NCBI GenBank assembly: GCA_903632075.3
Contig: CAHIKZ030000957.1
Span: 703,501 to 767,500, forward strand
Direction: 5' to 3'
From: Acanthosepion pharaonis
Lineage: Eukaryota > Mollusca > Cephalopoda > Sepiida > Sepiidae
DNA length: 64,000 nt
Shown here: positions 21,831-33,080 of the stretch, one piece after another
Layout of the letters: each line of letters starts with the position of its first letter
How positions within the stretch are numbered: position 1 is the stretch's first letter
Made by a program: the position numbers and the translations under genes
Notes under the pieces: model-generated
The model's database searches: none
Seen by the model: only the letters and a program-made list of their open reading frames with translations
Told to the model about the DNA's origin: nothing

Positions 21831-22595
21831 AGCAGGAGGAGTAAGCTGTTTGCTGGGGTGGTACAGCGAACCGACGGCCATCTTCTCAGCACCATTAGGC
21901 AGGGATTGTATGTACAAGTTCCACTTGGGATCTGGGTTTTTAAGTCCCAAAAGGCAAGACTCGGGGCCTCCTTAACGGCCTGTTTGGACTTGAGGGAAGA
22001 ACCGTTCCTCTTAGACAGCTTCTTCTCTAGAACCTTGTGGAACCATTTCTTGAAACGATGATTCTTCTATTGCTATAATCTTAATTTCTTCAAGTCTGCT
22101 GTTAACTCTGATCTATTGGACTTAATATTTTCCTCTTATTCCTTTCTCGTACGTCATTTGGTAATTCTCTACATTGAGTGGCACTCGAGTCTAGTATTGT
22201 ATATTTTTTTCAGATACAAGCCCTAATACTTACTCCTTAGCTGGATGGACATTTGCAGGTAAATGAATGTAACTAAGAAACATCCTCTCGAGAGTCTGTG
22301 TCAAAAAGTAACTGTTCTTGAGAAGGAGCTTTCCAGAATAGAACTTCCTTCCTAAAAAATGGAATACAAAGGGAATGGGAATGGTACGTCCATGTATACA
22401 CGTCATGGCAGGTCTTAACTTTAAAATTTGGACTGTCGGAACTAAGAAATGTTGCATGTCAGAATATTAACTTCTTGCTGTTGACACCCCCAATTTGTGC
22501 CATACAGCTTTGGCTGGCTCTTTTCCTGACAACAATGCCTTCTGTCTTCTTGAAATAAATATCTTGTATTTTTATCTTTATCTTTATTACTAATT
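21831..22595. other. No recognisable gene
   Basis: Short frames on both strands with no family motif. Confidence 0.4.
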
Positions 22596-22599
22596 TTCT

Positions 22600-23020
22600 T
22601 ATTGTTATATAGAAATAAAGTTTGCTGCGTCAGTTTGAACATAGATCGCCAGTGAGTAAACACAGGCGATCCCATTATTGAAATAAGTAGACTCCGTGAC
22701 CATAGAGGAAATTCATATATGGGAAGTAGCGTGTGTCTAATTGATCCTCATTTCTAGTCTATCCTCTATTACTATTTGTATCTCCATTTCTATTCTATTA
22801 CTATACGGACCGCTACTCTCTACTCTATACTATTTGGATCACTATTCGGTAGTTACTCCGCGAGCGAGTATTATCCAGCAAGTAATATTACTGCGAGTGT
22901 TATTCGAAGACGTCTGACACCAGTATTTTTCAACGGCGTTACTATAGGTGTATCTGCGATTACTACAATGAGCATTTCAAAATTGACAACGAATATTCGT
23001 TGGGATTACAAAAATGGCAA
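22600..23020 (+). repeat. R1 LTR-like repeat, copy 5 (diverged)
   Basis: Contains AGTTTGAACATAGATCGCCA, CCATTATTG, AAGTAGACTCCGTGACC (the palindrome is degraded), ATATATGGGAAGTAGCGTG and the ACTATT-rich series. It is the most diverged copy and lies 5.5 kb from the others. Confidence 0.55.
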
Positions 23021-23024
23021 CTTA

Positions 23025-23495
23025 TAATTCTTTCAGTTTCCTTTTTGTTCTGTCTTTGATATTTTGGGCCTTTTTACAGGTGGTAGCTGAACTGTAACGG
23101 AATGCGGAGGTTCGGCCAGGATGGCTAGTGATTGGTCAGGATAACTTGTGGGCGTGGAATTCTGACAGTGGTGGATTGCCTTTATCTAAGTTTTCGACCA
23201 AAAACGGCACTAAGTCGAAAAAAACCTACAAGAATCTTGAAGCGCGGACACACTCTCTGCACCCAGATTCCTTTGAGAAACTAGGCCGCACATGGCGGAA
23301 TGCTAAGTCAATGATTGACCATGCGTTCCTCTGAAGATTTTCCTTCCTCTCGTATAATGAAACTACTAAGAAAAAGAAACTGTCTTTTGTTGATACAGTC
23401 TACGAAGTGGAGTCTGAAGGGCTGAAGCCAGTGGCGACATTTAACGCAACAGAGATGTGGTCTAGCTAAATGGCGTGCGTGAATAGATGTGAAGA
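23025..23495. other. No recognisable gene
   Basis: A 68-codon frame at 23128-23334 has near-coding composition (KTYKNLEARTHSLHPDSF) but matched no family I know. It may be a fragment of an unidentified element. Confidence 0.3.
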
Positions 23496-23496
23496 A

Positions 23497-23956
23497 TCAT
23501 CCCCGGATTTTTCCCTGCTAATGTCCACGCTAACAGACATGCTAACCGCCAATGCAAGCAACGATTCCATCTTAAATCATCGCCAACCTGCTTAGGTTGT
23601 CTCACTGTTGGGAGGAAACGCGCGTTGAACTGAGCGACTGACAATAAAAATGCTAATAATCACACCGCTACAAATCCGCATATAATACGCTGATGATCCG
23701 TAATAATCCCCTTCTGATCCTTAATAGCACCACGACTAATGTGATCAATGATTTGTTCAGATTTTAAGTAAACGGAACAGTTGACAGGAAAACGATTCAA
23801 TGGATGGTATATGTATCCTATTTACAATTGAACAGTTTTCATTTCTTCGGATATTATTAGGTTTGTTACATTTTTGTTGTTAGTATGGAAATTTCTCCAT
23901 GTTTTCTGAGCTTTTACGAAGAAATGTTTTCATTATGCCATATGTAATTTGGACTA
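23497..23956 (+). repeat. VNTR-family repeat, unique arm (copy 1)
   Basis: From GAATCATCCCCGGATTTTTC to CATATGTAATTTGGACTA this arm is the reverse complement of 35310-35765. Matching words include TCAGTTCAACGCGC, TTAAGATGGAATCGTTGC and TTTAAGTAAACGGAACAGTT. The arm leads straight into the long VNTR. The pair are two insertions of one repeat family in opposite orientation. Confidence 0.8.
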
Positions 23957-24985
23957 CTGCCTTTATCTTTGCCTTTATCGGACAGTTGCCTTTATCTTTT
24001 CCTTTATCTTTGCCTTTATCGGACAGTTGCCTTTATCTTTGCCTTTATCTTTGCCTTTATCGGACTGTTGCCTTTATCTTTGCCTTTATTCGACTATTAT
24101 TGCCTGTATCTTTGCATTTATCGGACTGTTGCATTCAAATTTGCCTTTATCTTTGCCTTTATCGGACTGTTGCCTTTATCTTTGCCATTATCGGACTGTT
24201 GCCATTATGTTTGCCTTTATTTTTATTTCCATCGGACTATTGCCTTTATCTTTGCCTTTATCGAACTATTGCCTTTATCTTTGCCTTTATCGGACTGTTG
24301 CCTTTATCTTTGCCTTTATTGGACAGTTGCCTTTATCTTTGCCTTTATCTTTGACTTTATATTTGCCTTTATCGGACTGTTGTCTTTATCTTTGCCTTTA
24401 TTCGACTATTATTGCCATTATCTTTGCCTTTATCGGACTGTTGCATTCATCTTTGCCTTTACCTTTGCCTTTATCGGACTGTTCCCTTTATCTTGGCTTT
24501 TATTCGACTATTATTGCCTTTAATCTTTGCCTTTATCGGACTGTTGCATTCATCTTTGCCTTTATCTTTGCCTTTATCGGACTGTTGCCTTTATCTTTGC
24601 CTTTATCGGATTGTTGCCATTATCTCTGCCTTTATTTTTATTTCCATCGGACTATTGCCTTTATCTTTGTCTTTATCGAATTATGCCTTTATCTTTGCCA
24701 TAATCGGACTATTGCCTTTATCTTAGCCTTTATCATTGCCTTTATCTTAGCCTTTATCGGACTATTGCCTTTATCTTAGGCTTTATCATTGCCTTTATCA
24801 TTGCCTTTATCGGACTATTGCACTTATCTTAGCATTTATCGGACTATTGCATTTATCTTTGCCTTTATCGGACTATTGCCTTTTTTTAGCCTTTATCATT
24901 GCCTTTATCTTTGCTTTTATCGGTCTGCTGCCTTTATCGTTGCCTTTATTTGACTATTATTGCCTTTATCTTTACCTCCATTGGA
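23957..24985 (+). repeat. Internal VNTR, expanded to about 1 kb
   Basis: Built of two short words, GCCTTTATCTTT (12 bp) and GCCTTTATCGGACTGTT (about 17 bp), in irregular combinations with CATTATC and GACTATTATT variants. In the other copy of this family (35280-35320) the same words make up less than 60 bp. The plus strand lacks stop codons in the common words, so all three frames stay open for long distances (up to 276 codons, leucine- and serine-rich). This is a composition effect, not evidence of a protein. Confidence 0.9.
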
Positions 24986-25970
24986 CTATGAAGAAATAAC
25001 TGAATTCAAAAAAGTTCATTAACGCTGACTGAGAATAAAATTTGGATATGAGTACAGTTAGGCAACGGGTAATATATTTCAGCAGTGAAATGTTTCGGAA
25101 AGATCATATTCCGGTTCGTCCTGCTCAGGATATTTTTTCATTGTTTTATGAAAATCTTTATCCTATTATAGTGACTACATTGGAAATAACAATAGTGATT
25201 TTATCGCACGCAATTTGCTCTATCCACCGAATAATATGTTTTAATTGTCATGGAAATAATAATGGTTTTATATTGGGTGTCTTCCTCGTACAGATGCTTA
25301 AATAAACCGTCGTAATTAAACTCTTGTCTTGATAGAATATTCGGTCGGCCAGAATCGAAGAGAGTGTAGTGAATAAATAATCGGAAACAAAGAAACAGGC
25401 GACTGTTCGTCTGTATATAAAGATATGATTGCATTGAATGAAAGCAATATTTAAATATAGATATGTATATACAAATATAGATACGTATCTTTACTGCGAA
25501 GATAAACTTCAAACAAAGAGTTTTCTCTACAATAGATAACTTTTTTTTTATCTGAAAAAACTTCTGTATAGGTTGTTCGAATCGTGTATGATTGTGTTTC
25601 AGTAAACTGGCCAATAGGATCAGTTTTCATTAGGGGTCGAGTGCGTGCTTTCTTCTAAGCAAACAGAACATAATTCGTCTGGATCTATGATCGTCTGTAA
25701 GAATAGGCACGGCAAAACGATTTCTTCCGCCTTAAAGCAATTTTCGGAATTGTTTTTGTCGCATTAACTTTCTGTTTCGTTTACTAATGAAAGCACTAAT
25801 CAACCCCTTTGCTATAAATGCACATGTACAGAAAAAATAAACGTTGAAAAGCTAAAGTCAGTGATCATTTAGAATAATAATGATAAACCTAAACACTTTT
25901 ATGTTGGCATTTAACTAAATGAAAATTTAAGTATATTGAATGACATAAGTCCGTAGGTATAGGCAGCTTT
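24986..25970. other. No recognisable gene
   Basis: A+T-rich. Frames at 25042-25305 (+) and 25201-25614 (-) have no motif and an atypical composition. Confidence 0.4.
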
Positions 25971-25974
25971 TGGG

Positions 25975-26264
25975 AGACACAGTGGAGTAATGGATATCAG
26001 CTCAGATTAGGGAATCGGAGAGCCGAGTTCGAATTCCAGTTGAATTCATTAAATTCACTTATGTGCTAATACCCTTGGGAAAGCTATGGATCCTCTTCTC
26101 CACCCAGCAATGGGTAAATAGCAGGACAAACTGGGTTCTATAGCCTTGGATGGCAACTGGTCTACCGCAGAAAGAAATGGCAAAAAAGTGTTTCCTCAGT
26201 TATATATAGAAAGATACATGATCGCCTATGCGTGTGTCTCGCATTGCACATAATTGACTTAAGA
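25975..26264 (+). mobile_element. tRNA-derived SINE, family A (first of three in a row)
   Basis: Head with GTGGAGTAATGGATATC and GAGCCGAGTTCGAATTCCAG (box B). Body with ATGTGCTAATACCCTTGGGA, CAATGGGTAAATAGCAGGAC and CTATAGCCTTGGATGGCAAC. It ends with ATAATTGACTTA, after which the next copy begins. Confidence 0.8.
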
Positions 26265-26265
26265 G

Positions 26266-26502
26266 GCATGGTGGAGTAATGGATAGTGGCTCGGATTGAG
26301 GAATCGGAGAGCCGACTTTGAAATCCACTCGAATCCATTACATTCACTTACGTACTGAATTCTTTTTCTTCTAACCCCACTATGGGTAATTAGCAGATCG
26401 TGTTCTATAGCTGTGGAAGGCAACTGTTTTCCCGCAGGAACCTACTGCGGAGAAAAACCTGCCTCATCAGTCATGTATCGAAAGTCATGACACATAACTG
26501 AC
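26266..26502 (+). mobile_element. tRNA-derived SINE, family A (second of three)
   Basis: Starts GGCATGGTGGAGTAATGGAT. Box B is altered (GACTTTGAAATCC). The body contains CACTATGGGTAATTAGCAG, and the copy ends CATAACTGACTTT next to the third copy. Confidence 0.75.
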
Positions 26503-26504
26503 TT

Positions 26505-26680
26505 TGGAGTAATGGATATCGGCTAAGATTGAGGAATCGGAGAGCCGAATTCGAATTCCAGTCGAATCCATTACACTCAGTTACGTGCTAATAACCCTGG
26601 AAAAGGTATGAATCCTGTTCTCCCACCAACTACGGGTAAATAGCAGGACAGAGCGGGTTCTATAGCCTTGGATGGCAACA
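26505..26680 (+). mobile_element. tRNA-derived SINE, family A (third of three, 3'-short)
   Basis: GGAGTAATGGATATCGGC, GAATTCGAATTCCAG, CTACGGGTAAATAGCAGGAC and CTATAGCCTTGGATGGCAAC are present. It ends where LINE coding sequence begins, and the tail seen in the first two copies is missing. Confidence 0.75.
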
Positions 26681-27545
26681 ACCATTTACTCCTGTCTTAG
26701 TAGCAAGTCCGACAGATCCGACAAAATAAACTGGCAACTGCACTCGAAAAGGACTTCCAATCAATGGTTAACTGGAACTTGTAAATTTCAACCCTCCAAA
26801 ATAAAATTGTTCTCATTTAATCACCACAGATTACCTTTTCTGCTTACCTGGGTGATGCAAAACACTATATGCCTTCTTGGACTCGCGTTTTCCACTGACA
26901 TGAAGTTCAACGATTATATTGAATTTATTGCTCCGTCTACTGCTAGGTAATTTGGCTCACATTGTCGTCCGGAAAACCTTTCTCGTAAGAATCCATCGGG
27001 CTCATTTTTAAATCTACCATTCGTCCGTGCATTAAATAATGTTGTCATATCCGGTCTGGTGCTTCTGCTGAGTATCTCGAGATTCTTAAGAAATATTCAA
27101 AGAAGGGTCTGTAATGTAATCGACCCTGACCAGGCATGTAGATTTGATTCAATTTCTCATCGATCTGAAGTGGTTTCCCTCTGTCTTTTCTACAAATATT
27201 TTCACAGCAAGTGTTCTGATGAACTTTTTCCCTAGTATCTCGACAATATGAATTGCTACTAGACTGGCAACTATATCTCACTGTTTTACTGTTGAACTAG
27301 CCAGATGAAAAAGTTTCTTTTCTCGCCCTTCCAAACTGTGGAACTCTCTTCCGATTCCTCGCTTCACTGACACCTAAAATCCCCCCAAAATTAAATGCAA
27401 CGGCATCTTCTGTCTTCCTGAACACTGTTGGTTTATTGTCTTTTCCTCGTTTCCCCTGACTTAAATATTGTCTTTCACTCCCTATAATGTCCTGGGGTTC
27501 TAGTGACATAGTCGCCTTGTTTGGGGCGAAGAGATTAAATACACA
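26678..27545 (+). pseudogene. Jockey/CR1-group LINE reverse transcriptase C-terminal half (relic)
   Basis: The plus-strand frame opens with TTIYSCLSSKSDRSDK, just after the YADD catalytic box in this group, but the box itself is replaced by the end of a SINE. It continues with LLGLAFSTDMKFNDYIEF, then in a shifted frame NIQRRVCNVIDPDQA, SHRSEVVSLCLFYKYFHSKC and SDELFP. A degenerate C-terminus and a 3' UTR with GTCGCCTTGTTTGG follow, matching the tail at 9.1 and 54.1 kb. Several stops and indels are present. Confidence 0.7.
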
Positions 27546-27715
27546 TCGATGAAACATGTTATAAATGAGATTGATCAGCGCATTGTTCAACCTCCATAAT
27601 CAACCTCAAAAGATGAGGTCCATAGAAGGTGACGTGACCGGTGTATTATTCATTTAGAGTTCTTAAAACGTGAGGAAACACTAAATGTACGTTTATACAA
27701 CCAGCAGATCCAACA
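27546..27715. other. No recognisable gene between LINE tail and minisatellite
   Basis: Short stretch without motif. Confidence 0.3.
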
Positions 27716-28103
27716 CATCCATAAACGTTTGGTCGGCCGGCAGATCCAACGCGTCCATAAACGTTTGGTCGGCCGGCAGATCCAACGCGTCCATAAACGT
27801 TTGATCGGCCGGCAGATCCACCGTGTCCATAAACGTTTGGTCGGCCGGCAGATCCAACGCGTCCATAAACGTTTGATCGGCCGGCAGATCCAACGCGTCC
27901 ATAAACGTTAGGTCGGCCGGCAGATCCACCGTGTCCATAAACGTTTGGTCGGCCGGCAGATCCAACGCGTCCATAAACGTTTGATCGGCCGGCAGATCCA
28001 CCGTGTCCATAAACGTTTGGTCGGCCGGCAGATCCAACGCGTCCATAAACGTTAGGTCGGCCGGCAGATCCAACGTGTCCATAAACGTTTGGTCGGCCGG
28101 CAA
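27716..28103. repeat. 36-bp minisatellite, 11 copies
   Basis: CCATAAACG recurs exactly every 36 bases from 27719 to 28079. The unit also contains GGTCGGCCGGCAGATCCA. Two variable positions alternate among units (AACGCGT/ACCGTGT and TTTGGTC/TTTGATC/TTAGGTC), giving higher-order patterns. Copies are otherwise near identical, so the array is young or homogenised. The unit is 12 codons long and stop-free in two minus-strand frames and one plus-strand frame. The minus frames read GSAGRPNVYGH/R and LDLPADQTFMDA/T. No start context, splice or flanking domain supports expression. Confidence 0.95.
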
Positions 28104-28214
28104 TTTCAACCAATCAAATTAATTAAGTCACTGAGGTTACTAAGCCATAGGAAATAAGAGGAAAAATGCAATTAAACCCAGAGAACAATAATAAAAAAAC
28201 AAAGCAAAAAAAAA

Positions 28215-28945
28215 AAAAAAAGAATAAAGAAGTCTGTAGATAACGATTAACATTGCATTTAAATTTTTGAAAATCAAAGTTTGCTGGGATTAAAGAGTTC
28301 TACAAGCTGGAAGTCAGATAGAAGAACCTGTTGGCATAGAACTTACGTTTACCTTTAGTCATTTCAACGATAAAATGATGATACCGCCAATCTAGTACTG
28401 TGTTTAAATGTATACAGTCTAGGTAGGACAGAGGAAAGGTCATCAGAACAATTACCACAAAAATATTTATAGGAGAAGCTACGTTACGGCGGTGAAAAAA
28501 GATCTTAGATGCCAGGCCAGGAACAATAACATTACAGATACTTCTTTGGATTTTATCAAAAGTCTCGAAATATATAGCAGGAGCATCAGACTCAATGTGA
28601 GAGCAATATTCAAAGCATGGACGAATGGTATACTTATAAATATAAAAGATGGATTTTGGAGAGAAAAATTCTCTAGCCCAGCACAGACAACCAACTTTCC
28701 TAGCAGAAGATTTAACAATTGATTCGAAAAGCATTTTCAGTTCATGTCAGCGGAGGACGTTTATCCAAGAATATACAATCAATCACTCTCCTGGATGTTA
28801 GCATCAGCCATGCTAATGGAAGGCAAAAAAGGTTCTCTTATAGAATTAAAAGAAAGCAATTTCATGTTGGAGGCGTTAAAATGGACAATCCATATCTTGA
28901 CCCAGTTAACTACAGAATATACACCCCTGTGCAAATTAAATTAAA
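28215..28945 (-). pseudogene. Jockey/CR1-group LINE, C-terminal part (relic)
   Basis: The minus strand at 28300-28734 reads SSARKVGCLCWAREFFSPKS, YKYTIRPCFEYCSHI, FDKIQRSICNVIVPGLAS and FHRRNVASP, the C-terminal segment of this LINE group, followed by a 3' UTR with an A-rich end near 28205 (a T-rich start on the minus strand). Upstream (28735-28900) the frame continues with stops. A Tc1-like sequence then separates it from the reverse transcriptase core at 29430-30530. Confidence 0.75.
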
Positions 28946-29425
28946 CTAAACGAATAATTCCATTTTTATTTACTTTTTTCGTATATTTTTGTATTTCGTT
29001 CTTTTTTTCCAATATGACCACGATATCTTATTACTTCGTATCTCCATTCCACGAGGTCGTTCCTTACACACTGATCACAGATTCACGATTGAATTTAAAT
29101 CAGGGGTGTTTCCGGGCCAGTCTGTAGTACTTTTGCTCATTGGTAAGGCTTCCCAGTGTGTTCTTACAACGTTACAATTTTCCTATGCTTCCTTGGAGTA
29201 ACCTCCATTGCAGACAATGGACGTAGGACAACTAACCGACAGTCGGAACAATAGTGTCTGGGCGTGATAAAAAATCTGATGCAATCACGGATGACGCAAT
29301 ATTTGTCAAAGCCAAACAAATTTCATCACACACCCCGAAAATAGATTCATATTACTTCACACCACTGCAAATGACCTAATCTGAGGACAAAATAGAAACC
29401 GATTTGCACGCTAACACTCCAGTGG
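28946..29425 (-). pseudogene. Tc1-like transposase relic inserted in the LINE
   Basis: On the minus strand, near 29130-29030, the sequence reads DWPGNTPDLNSIVNL followed by a stop and ERPRGME. This is the WPGNSPDLNPIENLW block around the second catalytic aspartate of Tc1-family DD34E transposases. The rest is too decayed to read. It interrupts the LINE frame between the RT core and the C-terminal part. Terminal repeats were not identified. Confidence 0.6.
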
Positions 29426-29429
29426 GTCT

Positions 29430-30530
29430 AGAACTGACCGTATGGTGAAAGAAAAGAAACTAAAGCGACTGTTTGAATTAAATTGTACAAGGATGTAGAT
29501 TTTTTTTTTTTTAGATGAGCCGTCAATTTGACTTCATCTAACCGATCAGATTTACTATTACGACAAGAGTAAATAGTTGTGTCATCAGCATAGATCGCGG
29601 TTTGAGAACTGATGGCAACAGGAAAGTCGTTAATGAAAATTAGGAACAACTTAGAACAATAAAGACAGAATCCTGGGAGAAGAAACAAAATAATACAAAA
29701 AGATCTAGATGTGTAGCCATTCTAGACAATTTTCATTTCGCGCTTTGGTAAGAAAGACTGAATTTGTTTAAAATAGAAATAGCATAACCATTCAATTTGT
29801 TAAAAGGCCAGTATACCATACAGTATCCCTTCGAGATATCCAAAGTAATAGATCGAGCTTCTTATATAAAGCTTGATAGACTCGTTCAGCAATAGTGGTT
29901 AATACGCCAGCAGTTGACCTAGAGAAGCGAAAGCCATGTTTGTCCGAAAGAAGACTCTGCGAGATGGGACGCTTAACCAATTCAGAGTTGATTAGATACT
30001 ATACTACTTTGCCAGGAAGAGGTAGAAGGCGAATGGGCCGATCGATAGAAACATCAGACATTCGCCCGAGTTCATAAGGACTGGAAATACAGAAAAGAAT
30101 TTCCAACAAACATGAAAGCAGGAAGCAGCAAGGCATTTACTGTAGTTTAGAGAGAAGAGGAACCAGATCAGGAGCACATTTCTTAAGGATTATTGCATGG
30201 ATATCAAGTCCATATGCTTTGTGAGGATCTATTTTAGAGATGATAGTACAAACCATGGAGGAAGCTATAAGAATATCATTCAACAGAAACTCAAATCTAA
30301 GTGGAAGGTCAGGCAAAATATTCCTGAGAAGTGAAGAATAGAATTTGAAGAGAATTTACGAGCAAAATTTCTAATTTATCAGCAGATGTTAACACATTAA
30401 CTTGAGTGAAGAGAAGAGGAAGAGTAGACTTACACTTATTAAACAGACTATCACAGAACGAGAACCAAACTTTAAAAGATTGTCTCATAAATAAGCAAAG
30501 ACTTAGCAGATTAGGAACAAACATAAAGAG
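29430..30530 (-). pseudogene. Jockey/CR1-group LINE, reverse transcriptase core (relic)
   Basis: Minus-strand fragments in order: 30309-30524 with NKCKSTLPLLFTQVNVLTSA, the linker upstream of the palm. 29792-29980 with LLSDKHGFRFSRSTAGVLTT and LDLLLWISRRDTVWYTGLL (the motif A equivalent is damaged, expected DISKAFD..WH). 29428-29688 with LFLIFINDFPVAISSQTAIY and the catalytic YADD box intact (IYADDTTIYSC). Several frameshifts separate them. It is the upstream part of the element at 28215-28945, making this the longest copy of the family in the window. Confidence 0.75.
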
Positions 30531-30547
30531 TCATCGGTTTTCAACTG

Positions 30548-31425
30548 AACTATCAGGCTGTTATACGAGGAAAAAGTGATTCCTATTGGCTGTAGCGGCA
30601 AATAGATCGATGTGAACTAAGGGGGGGTTGTAGTTTTCATCTGTTATTTAAGAGATGGCACAAAAGCATCGATGCCGGTTCTAAAGGCAAGAAGAAATCT
30701 CTGTAGCAAAGTTATCAATAGGTAGATTCAGGTTGGTATACCAGGAAAAAGTGATTCCTGTTGTCTAGCGGGTAATAGATCGATGTGAACCGAAGAGAAG
30801 CTTGTAGTTTTAATCTGTTATTTAAGAGATGGCACAAAAGCATCGATGCCGGTTCTAAAAGGCAAGAAGAAATCTCTGTAGCAAAGTTATCAATAGGTAG
30901 ATTCAGGTTGGTATACCAGGAAAAAGTGATTCCTGTTGTCTAGCGGGTAATAGATCGATGTGAACCGAAGAGAAGCTTGTAGTTTTAATCTGTTATTTAA
31001 GAGATGGCACAAAAGCATCGATGCCGGTTCTAAAGGCAAGAAGAAATCTCTGTAGCAAAGTTATCAATAGGTAGATTCAGGTTGGTATACCAGGAAAAAG
31101 TGATTCCTGTTGTCTCTAGCGGGTAATAGATCGATGTGAACCGAAGAGAAGCTTGTAGTTTTAATCTGTTATTTACGAGAATGCACAAAACGTCGATGTC
31201 CTTTCTAAACGCAAGAAGAAATCTCTGTAGCAAAATTATCAATGGTTGGTTCCGGCTGGTATACCAGGAAAAAGTGATTCTTGCTGACTGTAGCGGCAAA
31301 TAGATCGATGTGAACCAAGGAGAAGCTCGTAGTTTTCATCTGTTATTTACGAGAAGGCATAAATGCGTCGATGCCGTTTCTAAATGCAAGAAGAAATCTC
31401 TGTAGCAAAATTCTGAATAGTTTGG
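30548..31425. repeat. 175-bp tandem satellite, five copies
   Basis: GATGCCGGTTCTAAA or variants recur at about 30671, 30845, 31020, 31195 and 31370, a period of 174-175 bp. The middle three units are nearly identical (GTAGATTCAGGTTGGTATAC, AGAAATCTCTGTAGCAAAGT) and the outer ones diverge, the usual pattern of unequal exchange homogenising the centre. Confidence 0.95.
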
Positions 31426-31544
31426 TTAAAACTATGAATCCAAGTGGCGTCTTCAATAAAGCCACGAAATGAATACTATACATATATTACATTTGCAACC
31501 GTTAAGTATTTCTTCTTAATAGTAGGTTCATTTCTAAGTGACAT

Positions 31545-31840
31545 CTCAAAAGAAATATTAAGAGATTCCATATAAAAAGTGCTCATTATTAAAGCCACAT
31601 TTCAAACAGGTTCCTTATTAGAAGTTCTCATTATTACCATCACATTTCAAAGAGGTTCCATATTAAAAAATGCTCATTATAAACGATACATTTCAAACGA
31701 ATTCTATATAAAAGCGCTAATTATTAACGTTACATTTCAAACGAGTTCTATACAAAAAATTCTCATTATTAACAGTACACTTCAAACATGCTTCATATAA
31801 AAATAATCATTATTAACGACACATTTCAAACGTGGAAAGT
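31545..31840. repeat. Tandem repeat with about 45-bp unit, six copies
   Basis: ACATTTCAAACGAGTTCTAT followed by ATAAAAAGTGCTCATTATTA recurs about every 45 bases, with diverged units at both ends. Confidence 0.85.
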
Positions 31841-31998
31841 TCACAAGTTCGCGAAGATACTTTTGTGTTCTATCAATAGCGGAATGTCAAAACTAGACGG
31901 CTCTGTCCATATATGGAAGCAGTATTTCATTTTCGCCTTGATGTTGCTTTAGTAAAAATAGAGGATAGCAGGAAAAGTGAGGTACACTCTGGATCGTT

Positions 31999-32046
31999 AT
32001 AAGGTACCATTTATATAAGGTACCATTTATATAAGGTACCATCTAT
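31999..32046. repeat. 16-bp tandem repeat, three copies
   Basis: ATAAGGTACCATTTAT occurs three times without interruption (the last copy has CATCTAT). Each holds the palindrome GGTACC. Confidence 0.9.
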
Positions 32047-33080
32047 TTCCCCCAAATCTTTAGTAATAAATTGTATATATGAGTTCATTAGGGTTGAGTT
32101 TGTCCCTGTGGAAGGTCTCTACTTTGGTGTTTGAGGTATTGAATGTGGACAGCCAATTTCCCCGACTGAGCTTCTAGAGATAGGTTAGTGTAGAGCTCGT
32201 TGAGGGTTTTGGGGTGCACCATGAAAATGGAAGCAAAACATACACAGTGGTACTAAGAAACTGAAATTTCTCGTACAAATTATAAAGAAAAGTGATTTGG
32301 AGAATTTGACTTTCACAGGACGTAAGAGGGACAAAAGGATACAGCAATTAATTTAACTTACATTTTCGTGTAATTGGTTTGCTGAACAGAGAATTCGAGA
32401 AGTAGTAAGGGAAAAATATTGCTAACAGTAACAAACTTTGGAGAGTAATAGAGAGCTATAACGACTTACATCCTGAAGGGATACTGAATATAAAAAGAAG
32501 AGGTGTGAGCAATGATAATAACTCTACGATGTTCATCTTTTGCTTGATGTAAATTAGAAAAATAGAATCGTGTTTTCTGTTTGGATGACCAATTTTCTTA
32601 CTTAGAGTTTCTTTCTACTTCATATCCATTTTCCTATGAATTATACGAGCCAAAATGTTTTCTTTCTTGCGGATTAATTATAAAAAGACTTTTCTCGCTA
32701 GAGATGTGTTCTACTTCCTTTCAAGTAAAGTAAAATGTAATACTTAATATTTCTTTCTTTTTTTTATTTTATTCATATACTTAAATATTTGCATAGAGCT
32801 AACGCAGAAAGAAAAGAAAATAACAACAGTTTGACGATGTTGCTGATTAGGAAATACATCCCTAAAAAGAGATCAGGTAACAGAAGAAAAAAAAGTCAAT
32901 ATCTCATCCATGCATATTTTGATACGCCATTAAGGATTCAGAAAGAAAAAAAGATGAAAAATTTTCCTACCCTTATTTTTTGGTAAATCTTTGACGGTTT
33001 ACTTCGATGTAAAATAAAAGAATCAAAGTGAAAAGAGAATTATAAACTACAGCGCAAATATCTGAAGATGTAAACATCCT
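32047..33080. other. No recognisable gene
   Basis: A+T-rich. A 65-codon lysine-rich frame at 32789-32986 is explained by composition. Confidence 0.4.

Noticed and set aside
23949..24779. 276-codon plus-strand frame, leucine- and serine-rich
   Set aside because: It lies wholly inside the GCCTTTATC VNTR, and the other two plus-strand frames are also long and open. The repeat simply lacks stop codons.
25201..25614. 137-codon minus-strand frame as a gene
   Set aside because: Low-complexity composition in A+T-rich DNA and no similarity to a family that I can recognise.
25975..26560. Functional tRNA genes at the box A/box B sites
   Set aside because: The segments cannot form a full cloverleaf and are followed by the same SINE body in several copies.
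27716..28103. CRISPR-like array
   Set aside because: There are no unique spacers: the whole 36-bp unit repeats. The context is a eukaryotic genome.
27646..28113. 155-codon and 138-codon minus-strand frames of 12-residue repeats as a real gene
   Set aside because: Generated by the 36-bp minisatellite in two frames at once, with no domain, promoter or splice evidence outside the array. Kept only as a finding.
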